Positions 27,238 through 34,856 of a DNA stretch of 64,000 bases are shown piece after piece. Every line of letters begins with the position of its first letter. The first letter of the stretch is position 1. The position numbers and the translations under genes are program-made. The notes under the pieces were generated by a model. That model did no database searches. It was not told the origin of the DNA and saw nothing but the letters and a program-made list of their open reading frames with translations. Origin of the DNA: Streptomyces nigra (GTDB taxonomy: Bacteria > Actinomycetota > Actinomycetes > Streptomycetales > Streptomycetaceae); NCBI RefSeq assembly GCF_003074055.1, contig NZ_CP029043.1, positions 7,184,501 to 7,248,500 on the forward strand. Direction: 5' to 3'.

Positions 27238-27786
27238 TCACATCCTCACGGCGTCCTGCTCATCCGGGTCCCGCGTGGAGAAGGCGTCGCCGCCCGCGAC
27301 CTCGGCCGCGTCCGGCCTCCCGTGCCGGACCCGTTCAGCCGTCATGACCGCGGTCGCCGTCGTGTGCGCGGCGGTGTCCCCGCTCGCGGCGGCCATCAGC
27401 CGGGCGGCCGAAGAGGCACCGGTCTCCGGCGGGATCACCAGTAGGTCCCAGCGGCCCGCGGTGTAGGACAGCAGAAGGATCTCGTTCGGATCGAGCTCCG
27501 ACGTGAACCGACCGACCTTCACCACATGTCCGTTGACGGAGATCCGGGGCGAGAGGCTCGGCCAGTGGCGGGGGTCGACCGCGACCCGGGTGATGCGACC
27601 CCACAGCGGATCGAGCACGTCCGCCAGGGTGGACAGCTCGCTCGCCAGGTCACGAGAACGGGGCCACCAGGCGCCGTCCAGGTCGGAATGCCCGCGGGCG
27701 GGGCTCTCGGGTCTCAGCGCGAGGCGCACGGTCGGAGCCCTGAAAGGAGCGGCCCGCAGCGGCAGATGAGAGGTGGTCGCGGACAT
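27238..27786 (-). CDS. DUF5994 family protein, copy 2
   Basis: 182 residues. Core: RLALRPESP then LDGAWWPRSRDLASELSTLA near residues 38-57, GRITRVAVDPRHWPSLSPRI, VNGHVVKVGRF and GRWDLLVIPPETGASSAARL, followed by a roughly 45-residue tail with acidic and basic patches. Start at 27786 (GGAGACAGG upstream). Its promoter region carries the island motif in the form GGAGTAGCGTG on the minus strand. It is transcribed opposite to copies 1, 3 and 4. Confidence 0.83.
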   Translation of the reverse strand: MSATTSHLPLRAAPFRAPTVRLALRPESPARGHSDLDGAWWPRSRDLASELSTLADVLDPLWGRITRVAVDPRHWPSLSPRISVNGHVVKVGRFTSELDPNEILLLSYTAGRWDLLVIPPETGASSAARLMAAASGDTAAHTTATAVMTAERVRHGRPDAAEVAGGDAFSTRDPDEQDAVRM

Positions 27787-27896
27787 CGCGCAGACCTGTC
27801 TCCGGCACTGCCGCGGGAGCGGAACCGACCGGTGTCGTCGCACACCGGGAACGACATCGGCATAGGGGCCGGTGTGCGAAGTGCTCCCGGTGACTT

Positions 27897-27907
27897 CACG
27901 CTACTCC
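27897..27907 (-). promoter_or_regulatory. GGAGTA motif, copy 2 (before DUF5994 copy 2)
   Basis: On the minus strand this reads GGAGTAGCGTG, 110 bp upstream of the start of DUF5994 copy 2. About 25 bp further upstream the palindrome GGCCGGAAACGGCC contains GGAAAC, which resembles an ECF-type -35 element, but the other copies do not share it at the same spacing. Confidence 0.4.
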
Positions 27908-27943
27908 CCGAGGGAGCCGGGCGGGCCGTTTCCGGCCGCCGTC

Positions 27944-28195
27944 TCAATTCCCTGGCCGGCTGTCCTGCGCGGACCGGCTGGTCTCCAGCCAGGAGCGGGC
28001 GGGTTCTGCCGCGCGGGTGGTGTCCACGGTGAGGTCGAGGCGGGTCCCGCCGTCGGGGCCCGCGGGATAGCTGCGCTGCTCGGTGGCGGCGAAGCAACGA
28101 CGGAGGACTTCCGCGACCCGACGGGCGACCTCGGGTGAGGCCGCGACGATGTGCACCTCGGCGTGCCCCTCCGAGGGGATTTCCGTGGACTGCAT
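27944..28195 (-). CDS. Conserved-looking small protein, 83 residues
   Basis: A soluble alpha/beta protein: EVHIVAASPEVARRVAEVLR (strand then helix), FAATEQRSYPAGPDGG, TRLDLTVDTTRAAEP. This reads like a small two-strand, two-helix domain. CCGAGGTC lies before the ATG at 28195. I do not know a family for it, but its position between DUF5994 copies suggests it belongs to the same system. It runs on the minus strand toward DUF5994 copy 2 and may be co-transcribed with it. Confidence 0.68.
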   Translation of the reverse strand: MQSTEIPSEGHAEVHIVAASPEVARRVAEVLRRCFAATEQRSYPAGPDGGTRLDLTVDTTRAAEPARSWLETSRSAQDSRPGN

Positions 28196-28303
28196 GGCGA
28201 CCTCGGAGTTCGATGTGCCGGTATGGGATGGGGACTGATCACTCACTCTACCGCCGGGGTGTCTCACGGATGACCGTCGGCCTTTCCGGCCGGTGCGGTC
28301 CGC

Positions 28304-28314
28304 GGAGTACGGTG
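28304..28314 (+). promoter_or_regulatory. GGAGTA motif, copy 3 (before DUF5994 copy 3)
   Basis: GGAGTACGGTG lies 58 bp upstream of the ATG of DUF5994 copy 3. A palindromic TCCGGCCGG sits about 20 bp before it. The distance to the start codon is suitable for a promoter -10 region. Confidence 0.45.
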
Positions 28315-28372
28315 AGAGGAGGAGGCCACTCGGTCTCCTCAGTCCCGGTAGCCAGGCAGGCAGGCGAGCGCG

Positions 28373-28888
28373 ATGTCCGACTCCGGCTCCCCGCGGGTGA
28401 CCCGGCTTCTGCCGGACACCGTCCACGAGGCCGTGCGGCCCGGGACGGCTGTCGCACGGCTGGAGACGACCCATGACCGGCAGGGTGTGCTCGACGGGGC
28501 GTGGTGGCCTCGTTCCCGCGACATCGTCGCCGAGCTCCCCCGCCTGATCACCGCACTGACCCGGCACCTCGGGCCCATCACGCGGGTGGGCCTGGACGCG
28601 GGCGCGTGGGAAAGGCTGCCGACGCGGATGATCATCGACGACCGCGTCGTCCACATCGACTCCTTCCCGGTCGGCGACGACACGGTTCTCATCACCCGCG
28701 GCGACCGGGATCTCTTCTCCCTCCTCGTGATCCCACCGCATGCGACGCCGGGCGCCGCACAGGCCGCGATGGCCGAGGCCGTCCGCGCGGGCAGCGCGAC
28801 GCAGGCTGAACAGATCCTCATCGACACCGGCACCGGGCGAACGGAGCCGACGAGCGTCGTGGAAGGCCCGCAGGCCCGCAGGGGATAG
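28373..28888 (+). CDS. DUF5994 family protein, copy 3 (divergent)
   Basis: 171 residues. Core: QGVLDGAWWPRSRDIVAELP near residues 36-56, LGPITRVGLDAGAWERLPTR, then DRVVHIDSFPVGDD and DLFSLLVIPPHATPGAAQAA. It is the most diverged copy: the HVVKVG segment of copies 2 and 4 is HIDSFP here, and GRWDLLV is DRDLFSLLV. Changes of this kind suggest a distinct ligand or role. Start ATG 28373 follows AGGCAGG. Confidence 0.82.
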   Translation: MSDSGSPRVTRLLPDTVHEAVRPGTAVARLETTHDRQGVLDGAWWPRSRDIVAELPRLITALTRHLGPITRVGLDAGAWERLPTRMIIDDRVVHIDSFPVGDDTVLITRGDRDLFSLLVIPPHATPGAAQAAMAEAVRAGSATQAEQILIDTGTGRTEPTSVVEGPQARRG

Positions 28889-29022
28889 TCCCGGGGGCAC
28901 GGAGGACCGGCCGCGCCCGTCCTCGAGGCCCCGGGCGAACCGCCGCGCCGGTGACGGGATGCCGGCGGGGGGCGGACGGCGTCGTATCTCCCTCGGCCGT
29001 ACGGTCCGTTCGGCCTGCCGGG

Positions 29023-29033
29023 GGAGTACGTTG
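29023..29033 (+). promoter_or_regulatory. GGAGTA motif, copy 4 (before DUF5994 copy 4)
   Basis: GGAGTACGTTG lies about 103 bp upstream of the DUF5994 copy 4 start. CCGTTC occurs some 17 bp before it. Together with the three other copies it gives the consensus GGAGTA, S, S or G, K, TG. Confidence 0.45.
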
Positions 29034-29136
29034 GACCTACCGAGGATATTCCGTGCACCGGCTTCCACGGCCGTGTCGTTTTCGGCGATCGAATACGCTG
29101 GGCCGGCCACGGCCGGCCCGGGGCAGGGTCCGCGTG

Positions 29137-29733
29137 ATGACTGCGACCATCTCCTCCTCGCCGACACTCGAACCCGACGAGCCGGCCTCGTCGTCGTTGC
29201 TTCGTCTGTCGCTCGTTCCCGTCGGTTCCACACCCGCTCTGCTGGACGGCGCCTGGTGGCCCCGTAGCCGTGATCTCGGGGCGGAACTCCCTTCCCTGAC
29301 CTCCGTACTGGAAGCGCTGTGGGGGCGGATCACCCGGGTCACGGTGAATCCCACGCACTGGCCGGTGGTACCGGGCAGGGTGCCCGTCGCCGGGCACGTG
29401 GTGAAGGTGGGCTGGTTCCTCGCCGAACAGGACCCCCATGAGCTCATGCTGCTCTCGTACCGCATGGGCCGCTGGAACCTCCTGGTGGTGCCGCCGCAGA
29501 CGCCTCCGGCCTCGGCCGCGTGGCTGATGGCCGCCGCGTGCGACCCGCTGGGCACGTCGACCGCGAGCCGGCTGATGGCGGAGGCGGCGCGCCTGCGGAC
29601 GGTGGATGAGACCGACCGGGCCGTGGAGGCGGTCTGGGACTCCGAAGGGGGACATGAGGCGCGCGATCCGGCCGCACGCCCCTCTCTCCCGGCCGCGACC
29701 GGCACCGCGCCGCAGCAGCCGACGGAGAGGTGA
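29137..29733 (+). CDS. DUF5994 family protein, copy 4
   Basis: 198 residues, the longest copy. Core: LLRLSLVPVGSTPALLDGAW then WPRSRDLGAELPSLTSVLEA, GRITRVTVNPTHWPVVPGRV, GHVVKVGWFLAEQDPHELML and GRWNLLVVPPQTPPASAAWL. The 65-residue tail is Ala/Glu-rich and ends disordered. It is closest to copy 2, so those two may be the most recent duplicates. Its stop overlaps a GTG (GTGA at 29730), pointing to coupling with the small membrane protein that follows. Confidence 0.85.
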   Translation: MTATISSSPTLEPDEPASSSLLRLSLVPVGSTPALLDGAWWPRSRDLGAELPSLTSVLEALWGRITRVTVNPTHWPVVPGRVPVAGHVVKVGWFLAEQDPHELMLLSYRMGRWNLLVVPPQTPPASAAWLMAAACDPLGTSTASRLMAEAARLRTVDETDRAVEAVWDSEGGHEARDPAARPSLPAATGTAPQQPTER

Positions 29734-29738
29734 GCACC

Positions 29739-29951
29739 ATGGAGACGTTCGTGACCGTGATCGCCATCCTGGCGATGATCGCCCTCGGGGTGCTGCTCAT
29801 CCACCTGGTCAACTCGCGTCACAGCGACCGCACCGCGGCTTTTCACCACGGTCGCTCCGGTACACCGGTCGCGGGCGACTCCGCCCCCGACGACAGCACG
29901 CCGGCCGATGGTGCGTCTCGGGGAGCAACCGGCGTGGGACAGAGGACGTGA
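29739..29951 (+). CDS. Small single-pass membrane protein
   Basis: 70 residues with one N-terminal membrane helix (FVTVIAILAMIALGVLLIHL) followed by a short basic stretch (NSRHSDR) and a disordered hydrophilic tail of about 40 residues. GGAGAGG precedes ATG 29739; GTG 29730, overlapping the previous stop, is an alternative start. Coupling to DUF5994 copy 4 suggests a membrane partner for that family. Its own role is unknown. Confidence 0.65.
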   Translation: METFVTVIAILAMIALGVLLIHLVNSRHSDRTAAFHHGRSGTPVAGDSAPDDSTPADGASRGATGVGQRT

Positions 29952-29961
29952 TGCGGACCCC

Positions 29962-30624
29962 TCAGTTCTGGTTGACCGGCCAGACGGCCGCCGGATCGCA
30001 GCGGTCCGGGCACGCCGGCAGATAGACCTCGTTGCCCAGGAACAGCCCGTAGGCGTCGGGCCTGACGCTGTCGGGCTGTTCCGGCCGGCCGGGGTGAACG
30101 GCGAAGTCCCTGTTCTCCGGGACCTGGCAGACGTACACCAGGTCCGCGCCGCAGGCGCACGTGTAGAACTCGGACGCTGCGCCCAGGACGGGGCCCGCCC
30201 ACCTTGAAGGTCTGGGCCCCGGCCGGGGTGTCCTCGAAGGAGCGCAGGGTCAGCGGGAACGCGCGGATGGACGGTTCGGCTTCGGGAGCCGGTTGCGCCC
30301 CGAGGGTCTGGAGCAGGACCCGCCGGAACGGGGCCGGGTGACCCGGCTGCGGAGCGTCCCGGTACCGGGGCTCGAGGCGGCCGTCGACGACCTCCGGGCA
30401 GGACGCGTCGTTGTGCGCGCGGCAGTGGAAGCGAGGAGGTGGTCGCCACCGAAGGGTTCGAGGTCCGAGGGGATGTCGAACTGGAAGAACAGCGCCATCC
30501 GCTCACCGCGGAAGCACTCCGGCCAGTCCTGGCCCGGGTCGAGGAAGGGCCGGCCGCCCACCGAGTTCCGCGCCGGTTCGGCCGGCGGTTCGGTTCCGAC
30601 CTCGAGCCTGTGCGCAGGCAGCAC
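29962..30624 (-). pseudogene. Frameshifted gene for a conserved DUF1963/YwqG-like protein
   Basis: A single protein can be reassembled from pieces in different minus-strand frames. It starts EPARNSVGGRPFLDPGQDWP and MALFFQFDIPSDLEP in one frame. It continues as FHCRAHNDASC after a one-base loss near 30429, then a short PSWAQ piece, and finally YTCACGADLVYVCQVPEN through NEVYLPACPDRCDPAAVWPV. Three single-base deletions explain the reading: one near 30429 and two between about 30165 and 30200. The order of the segments and the intact C-terminus argue that this was one gene of about 220 codons. Sequencing errors are the main alternative, although all neighbouring frames are intact. Confidence 0.75.
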
Positions 30625-30700
30625 CTGTTCCCCCGTGTTGCGTTCGACCGTCCGCCCAGCCTATGAATGCGGCTGTAGACAGTGATCACGGGGGACGGGT

Positions 30701-31144
30701 ATGGATGAAGTCGGCATGGACGCATACGGCACGGAAGAGGACGAATGCCTGCGCCGCTACGGGCTTCGCCCCGTCGGGGCGGAACTCGACGAGATCCGTG
30801 CACTCCTCGCCGAGCACGCGGCGCGTGAGCGACGCGGCCAGGGCGAGGGCAACACCCTCGTGATGAAGCTCTGCTGCGTCCACCTGTTCAACGGCGGCGA
30901 CCTCGACGACGTGCTCCGCATCTGGGATGCCAAGCAGTCCAGCTTCGACGCGGCCTGCTCGATCGACGCCGAGCTGCTGCTCGGTCACGGCCTCGAGGCG
31001 ACGAAGGCACATCTCTCGGCCCATCCGGCACCTGCCGCCGCGGCGGCACTGGAACGGTTGCTTGAGCTCGAGACGTGCGGGCAGTTCGAGGACTTCTCCG
31101 TGCAGAAGCACTCCGCCTACCACGACGAGTACTACGCCGACTGA
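30701..31144 (+). CDS. Hypothetical protein, 147 residues
   Basis: A soluble, mainly helical acidic protein: EDECLRRYGLRPVGAELDEI, LVMKLCCVHLFNGGDLDDVL, RIWDAKQSSFDAACSIDAEL, ending EDFSVQKHSAYHDEYYAD. The pattern suggests a conserved actinobacterial family that I cannot name. A G-rich ribosome binding site (GGGGGACGGG) lies directly upstream of ATG 30701; ATG 30716 is an alternative. It stands alone, in front of the sugar-uptake locus. Confidence 0.7.
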   Translation: MDEVGMDAYGTEEDECLRRYGLRPVGAELDEIRALLAEHAARERRGQGEGNTLVMKLCCVHLFNGGDLDDVLRIWDAKQSSFDAACSIDAELLLGHGLEATKAHLSAHPAPAAAAALERLLELETCGQFEDFSVQKHSAYHDEYYAD

Positions 31145-31614
31145 CGAATCCGTAGCGCCGGCCGATCGCCGGCTGGGCCGCCCGCCAGGTCGCGCCAGCA
31201 AAGCCATGTGCGCCTCTCCGGTGTCCCGCGCGCCACCGCCCGGCCCGCCACCGCCCCGCAGCTCCCGCGCCCCCGCACCTGGCTCCAGGGGTGCCCGCAG
31301 GCCAGCGCCTCGCCCCATCGTCGGCCAGGGGCCACCGCGCCCGCAGGCCGCGCTCATACCTGCTCCGCAGGGACTCCGCGGCATACGTCACACATCCTTT
31401 CCCTATGCAATGATCCGACCTACGTTGCAGGTGCACCGCCGACCGCGCGCGGCCTCGTGGCAGGGGTGCCGCTCGGGCCGGCGGGCAGGTTTCGCGCTCG
31501 TTACCGGAGTGTGACCACAACCCCTCTTGTCAGGCCCCGAAGTGCTGCAACAGAGTGATGTATGCGCTTACAGACAGCGCATACATCCGTTCAGAGCTCA
31601 AGGAGGAGCCCTCC
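31145..31614. promoter_or_regulatory. Promoter region of the sugar-uptake locus
   Basis: 470 bases without a gene. After the previous stop lies a GCCGGC dyad (31157-31173) that could end transcription. Near the right end TTGTCA (31527-31532) and CAGAGT (31551-31556), 18 bp apart, are plausible -35 and -10 elements. The perfect dyad operator follows directly at 31557. AAGGAGGAG before ATG 31615 is a strong ribosome binding site. Confidence 0.6.
31557..31587. promoter_or_regulatory. Perfect 12-bp-arm operator in front of the sugar ABC genes
   Basis: GATGTATGCGCT (31557-31568) and AGCGCATACATC (31576-31587) are exact inverted copies separated by TACAGAC. The site begins one base after the proposed -10 element, so a bound protein would cover the transcription start and repress. 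It is not the CebR consensus (TGGGAGCGCTCCCA) or a DasR site. The cognate regulator is not encoded beside it. Confidence 0.75.
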
Positions 31615-32859
31615 ATGAACCGCGCCGCCGCCACCGGGTCGCTGGCCCTCGCCCTCGCGTCAGCGCTCACCCTCTCCGCCTGTGGCGGCTCGGGTGGCGC
31701 GGGCGTGGCCGCCGACGCCGAGCAGACCCTGACCGTCTGGGCCATGGGCACCGAGGGCGAGAAGCTCGGTGACGTGGCGAAGGAGTACGAGAAGACACAC
31801 TCCAACATCACCGTCAAGGTCACGCCGATCGGCTGGGACGTCGCCCACCAGAAGCTGGTCGCCGCGGCCGCCGCCGGGAAGCTCCCCGACGTCGTGCAGA
31901 TGGGCGGGACCTATCTGGGCGAGTTCGCCGACATGGGCGTCCTGGAGCCGGTCGACACCAAGACCTTCAAGGAGGCGGACTTCTTCCCCGCCGCCTGGCA
32001 GCAGGGCTCGTACGACGGCACCGCCTACGGCGTCCCGTGGTACGTGGACACGCGCGTGCTGTTCTACCGCACCGACCTCGCGAAGAAGGCGGGCATCGAC
32101 AAGGCGCCGGCCACCATGGCCGAGCTGAGCGGCGCCGCGCAGGCGTACCGGGAGAAGGCCGGCACCAAGTGGGGCCTGTCCATCCAGCCCCGCGGCCTGG
32201 ACACCGTGCAGAGCTTCTACCCGTTCCTGTACTCGGCCGGCGGTGCCGTCCTGGACGACGACGGCAAGCCGGTCGTGAACTCGCCCGCCGCCGTCGAGGC
32301 GCTGGAGAACTACGGCGGCTTCTTCCGCAAGGACCTCAGCGACAAGTCGGTCCAGCCCGGCTACGACGTGACGAAGGACTTCAACACCGGCGCCGTGCCG
32401 ATGTTCCTGGGCGGACCCTGGATGACCGGTCTCCTCGACGAGAACTACCCCGACCTCAAGGGCAAGTGGGCCATCGCCCCCGTCCCCGCCGACAAGGCGT
32501 CCGTGTCCATGGCCGGCGGCTCCAGCCTGGCCGTGTCCGCCGACAGCGAGCACAAGGCCGCCGCCACCGAGTTCATCGCCTCCCTCGCCGACGCTGAGGG
32601 CCAGGCCGACTGGTTCGAGCGGACCAACGACCTGCCCGCCCACAAGGGCGCCTGGGAGTCCGGCGAGCTCGCGAAGGACCCGGCGCTGCAGATCTGGCGC
32701 GCCCAGATGGACACCGCCAAGACCCCGCCGTCCCAGCCCCGGCTGACCGAGATCACCTCCAAGGTCGACGCCGCGATCGAGTCCGTCACCCAGGGCAAGT
32801 CCGGCGCCAAGGCGGCCTTGGACAAGGCCCAGTCCCAGATCGAAGGCCTCGTGAAGTAA
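31615..32859 (+). CDS. Sugar ABC transporter substrate-binding lipoprotein
   Basis: 414 residues. The lipoprotein signal is ALALASALTLSACGG with the lipobox cysteine near residue 23. The mature domain is of the CUT1 solute-binding type: LTVWAMGTEGEKLGDVAKEY, GKLPDVVQMGG, YGVPWYVDTRVLFYRTDLAK, then MFLGGPWMTGLL. It captures an oligosaccharide outside the membrane and delivers it to the two permeases downstream. The ligand is unknown; the neighbouring GH1 and glucoamylase-like genes suggest a beta-linked gluco-oligosaccharide. It is the first gene of the operon, behind the 31557 operator. Confidence 0.93.
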   Translation: MNRAAATGSLALALASALTLSACGGSGGAGVAADAEQTLTVWAMGTEGEKLGDVAKEYEKTHSNITVKVTPIGWDVAHQKLVAAAAAGKLPDVVQMGGTYLGEFADMGVLEPVDTKTFKEADFFPAAWQQGSYDGTAYGVPWYVDTRVLFYRTDLAKKAGIDKAPATMAELSGAAQAYREKAGTKWGLSIQPRGLDTVQSFYPFLYSAGGAVLDDDGKPVVNSPAAVEALENYGGFFRKDLSDKSVQPGYDVTKDFNTGAVPMFLGGPWMTGLLDENYPDLKGKWAIAPVPADKASVSMAGGSSLAVSADSEHKAAATEFIASLADAEGQADWFERTNDLPAHKGAWESGELAKDPALQIWRAQMDTAKTPPSQPRLTEITSKVDAAIESVTQGKSGAKAALDKAQSQIEGLVK

Positions 32860-32874
32860 GAGAGCTCCCCCCTC

Positions 32875-33846
32875 ATGTCCCTCACGACAGGACCGGCCGC
32901 CCCCCACGCGGCCGTCGACAAGAGTCCCGGGCCCGGCAGTACCCCCGCACCCCGCGGGCGCCGGTCCCTGAGCAGGCACAACCTGACCGGATGGCTGTTC
33001 TCCACACCCTTCCTGGTGCTGTTCGGGCTGTTCATGCTCTTCCCGATCGTCGCCACGCTCCTGATGAGCTTCACCGACTTCGGGGCCCGCCATGTCACCC
33101 GCCCGCTGGAGGCGGAGTTCGTCGGCCTGGACAACTACATCCGGCTGTTCCAGGACGAGACCTTCCTCAAGGCCCTGTTCAACACGGCGTACTTCGTCGT
33201 CGTCGGCGTACCGGCGACCATCCTGCTCGGGCTGCTCGCGGCGATCCTCCTCAACAACGGCATCGACCGCGCCCGTACGCTCTTCCGGATCGGTTTCTAC
33301 GCGCCGGTCGTCACGACGATCGTCGCGGTGGCCATCGTCTGGCGGTTCGTCCTCGACCCGTCCGACGGGCTCGTCGCCTCCCTCGCCACCGAACTCGGCG
33401 TCACCGCACCCGACTTCCTCGGCTCCGAGACCTGGGCGATGCCGTCGCTCATCGCCATGGCGGTGTGGCGCAACCTCGGCACCGTCATGGTGCTGTGCAT
33501 CGCCGGCCTCCAGGCGATCCCCACGGAGGTCCGTGAGGCGGCCCGGCTGGACGGCGCGGGCGCCTGGCAGGAACTGCGCCGCATCACCGTCCCGCTGCTG
33601 CGGCCCACCCTGCTCTACGCCACCGTCATCACCTCCATCGGCTACCTCAACGTCTTCGAGGAACCGTTCGTGATGACCCAGGGCGGCCCGTCCGACTCCA
33701 CCCTGACGGTGTCGCTCGACATGTACCGGGAGGGCTTCAACTTCTTCCACATGGGCTACGCCGGCGCCATGGCGTACGTCCTGTTCGTCGTGATCATGGG
33801 CATCACGGTGCTCCAGCTCCGCCTGCTGAAGGACAACACCCGATGA
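32875..33846 (+). CDS. Sugar ABC transporter permease 1 (MalF type)
   Basis: 323 residues with a disordered N-terminus (about 35 residues) and six membrane helices, the first at LVLFGLFMLFPIVATLLMSF. The cytoplasmic coupling loop is REAARLDGAGAWQELRRITV near residue 222, which docks the ATPase. It starts 15 bp after the lipoprotein gene and overlaps permease 2 by ATGA. No ATPase gene is present, so a shared one such as MsiK, which serves several sugar importers in Streptomyces, is presumably used. Confidence 0.93.
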   Translation: MSLTTGPAAPHAAVDKSPGPGSTPAPRGRRSLSRHNLTGWLFSTPFLVLFGLFMLFPIVATLLMSFTDFGARHVTRPLEAEFVGLDNYIRLFQDETFLKALFNTAYFVVVGVPATILLGLLAAILLNNGIDRARTLFRIGFYAPVVTTIVAVAIVWRFVLDPSDGLVASLATELGVTAPDFLGSETWAMPSLIAMAVWRNLGTVMVLCIAGLQAIPTEVREAARLDGAGAWQELRRITVPLLRPTLLYATVITSIGYLNVFEEPFVMTQGGPSDSTLTVSLDMYREGFNFFHMGYAGAMAYVLFVVIMGITVLQLRLLKDNTR

Positions 33847-34712
33847 CCGCCGAGACAGCCGCCAAGGCGCACCGGCCGCGCCGCACCGGACGTGCGCGCA
33901 AGCCCCTGCTGTACGCCGTCGCCTCGCTCGGACTGCTGGTGATGGCCACCCCGTTCCTGTGGATGGCGCTGTCCGCGTTCAAGAGCCGGCAGGACCTCAC
34001 GGCGAGCCCGCCGGTGTGGATCCCCACCCACTGGACGCTGGACAACTTCGCCGCCCTGCTCGACCAGCTCGACATGCCGCGGTACTTCCTGAACTCGGCG
34101 ATCGTGGCCGTCCTGGTGACCGTCAGCAACCTGGTGTTCTGCTCGATGCTGGGCTACGCGCTGGCCAAGCTCGACTTCACCGGCCGCTCCAAGGTCTTCG
34201 GCCTGGTCCTGGCCGCCCTCATGGTCCCCGGCAACCTCATGATCCTGCCGCTGTACGTCCTGATGAACGGCATGGGGCTGATCGACACCTACGCGGGTCT
34301 GGTGCTGCCGTTCGCGGCGGGCGCCTTCGGGGTGTTCCTCATGCGGCAGTTCATGCTCCAGGTCCCCGACGAGCTGCTGGAGGCGGCCCGCCTCGACGGC
34401 GCGGGGGAGTGGTACATCTTCTGGCGCATCGTGATGCCGCTGGTCAAGCCCGCCCTCGCCACGCTGACGATCTTCACGTTCCTCGGCTCCTGGAACAACT
34501 TCATCTGGCCCCTGATCGCCACCAACGACCCTGACAAGTACACGCTGCCGGTGGCGCTGGCGACCTTCGCCAACGATCCCAACCGCACCGTCGCCGGCGG
34601 CAACGGCATGCTGATGGCCGGCTCGCTGCTCGTGGTCCTGCCTGTCCTGTTCGTCTTCGCCGTCCTGCAGCGGCACTTCACCCAGGGCGTGGCCACGGCC
34701 GGCCTCAAGTAG
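33843..34712 (+). CDS. Sugar ABC transporter permease 2 (MalG type)
   Basis: 289 residues, six helices, with the coupling loop EAARLDGAGEWYIFWRIVMP near residue 180. The N-terminus is basic (KAHRPRRTGRARKPL), giving the expected inside orientation. The start overlaps the stop of permease 1. The pair forms the membrane channel for the locus. Confidence 0.93.
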   Translation: MTAETAAKAHRPRRTGRARKPLLYAVASLGLLVMATPFLWMALSAFKSRQDLTASPPVWIPTHWTLDNFAALLDQLDMPRYFLNSAIVAVLVTVSNLVFCSMLGYALAKLDFTGRSKVFGLVLAALMVPGNLMILPLYVLMNGMGLIDTYAGLVLPFAAGAFGVFLMRQFMLQVPDELLEAARLDGAGEWYIFWRIVMPLVKPALATLTIFTFLGSWNNFIWPLIATNDPDKYTLPVALATFANDPNRTVAGGNGMLMAGSLLVVLPVLFVFAVLQRHFTQGVATAGLK

Positions 34713-34856
34713 GCCCGGCCTCGAGCAGGCCCAGCCTCAGGTGGGCCCCACCGCGCCCCCCGTACCCGCCCGGCCGCCGTCCCGTACGCCACCGGGCCGG
34801 GCCGTCGTGCCCGGACGACCCCCACACCCCCACCCACGGAAAGACAGCCACACACG

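Noticed and set aside
31157..31173. GCCGGC dyad considered as an operator
   Set aside because: It is short and made only of G and C, common by chance in this genome, and better explained as a weak terminator.
31660..33750. A 696-codon minus-strand open frame across the sugar ABC genes
   Set aside because: It is the reverse complement of the lipoprotein and permease genes, which have unmistakable motifs and start signals.
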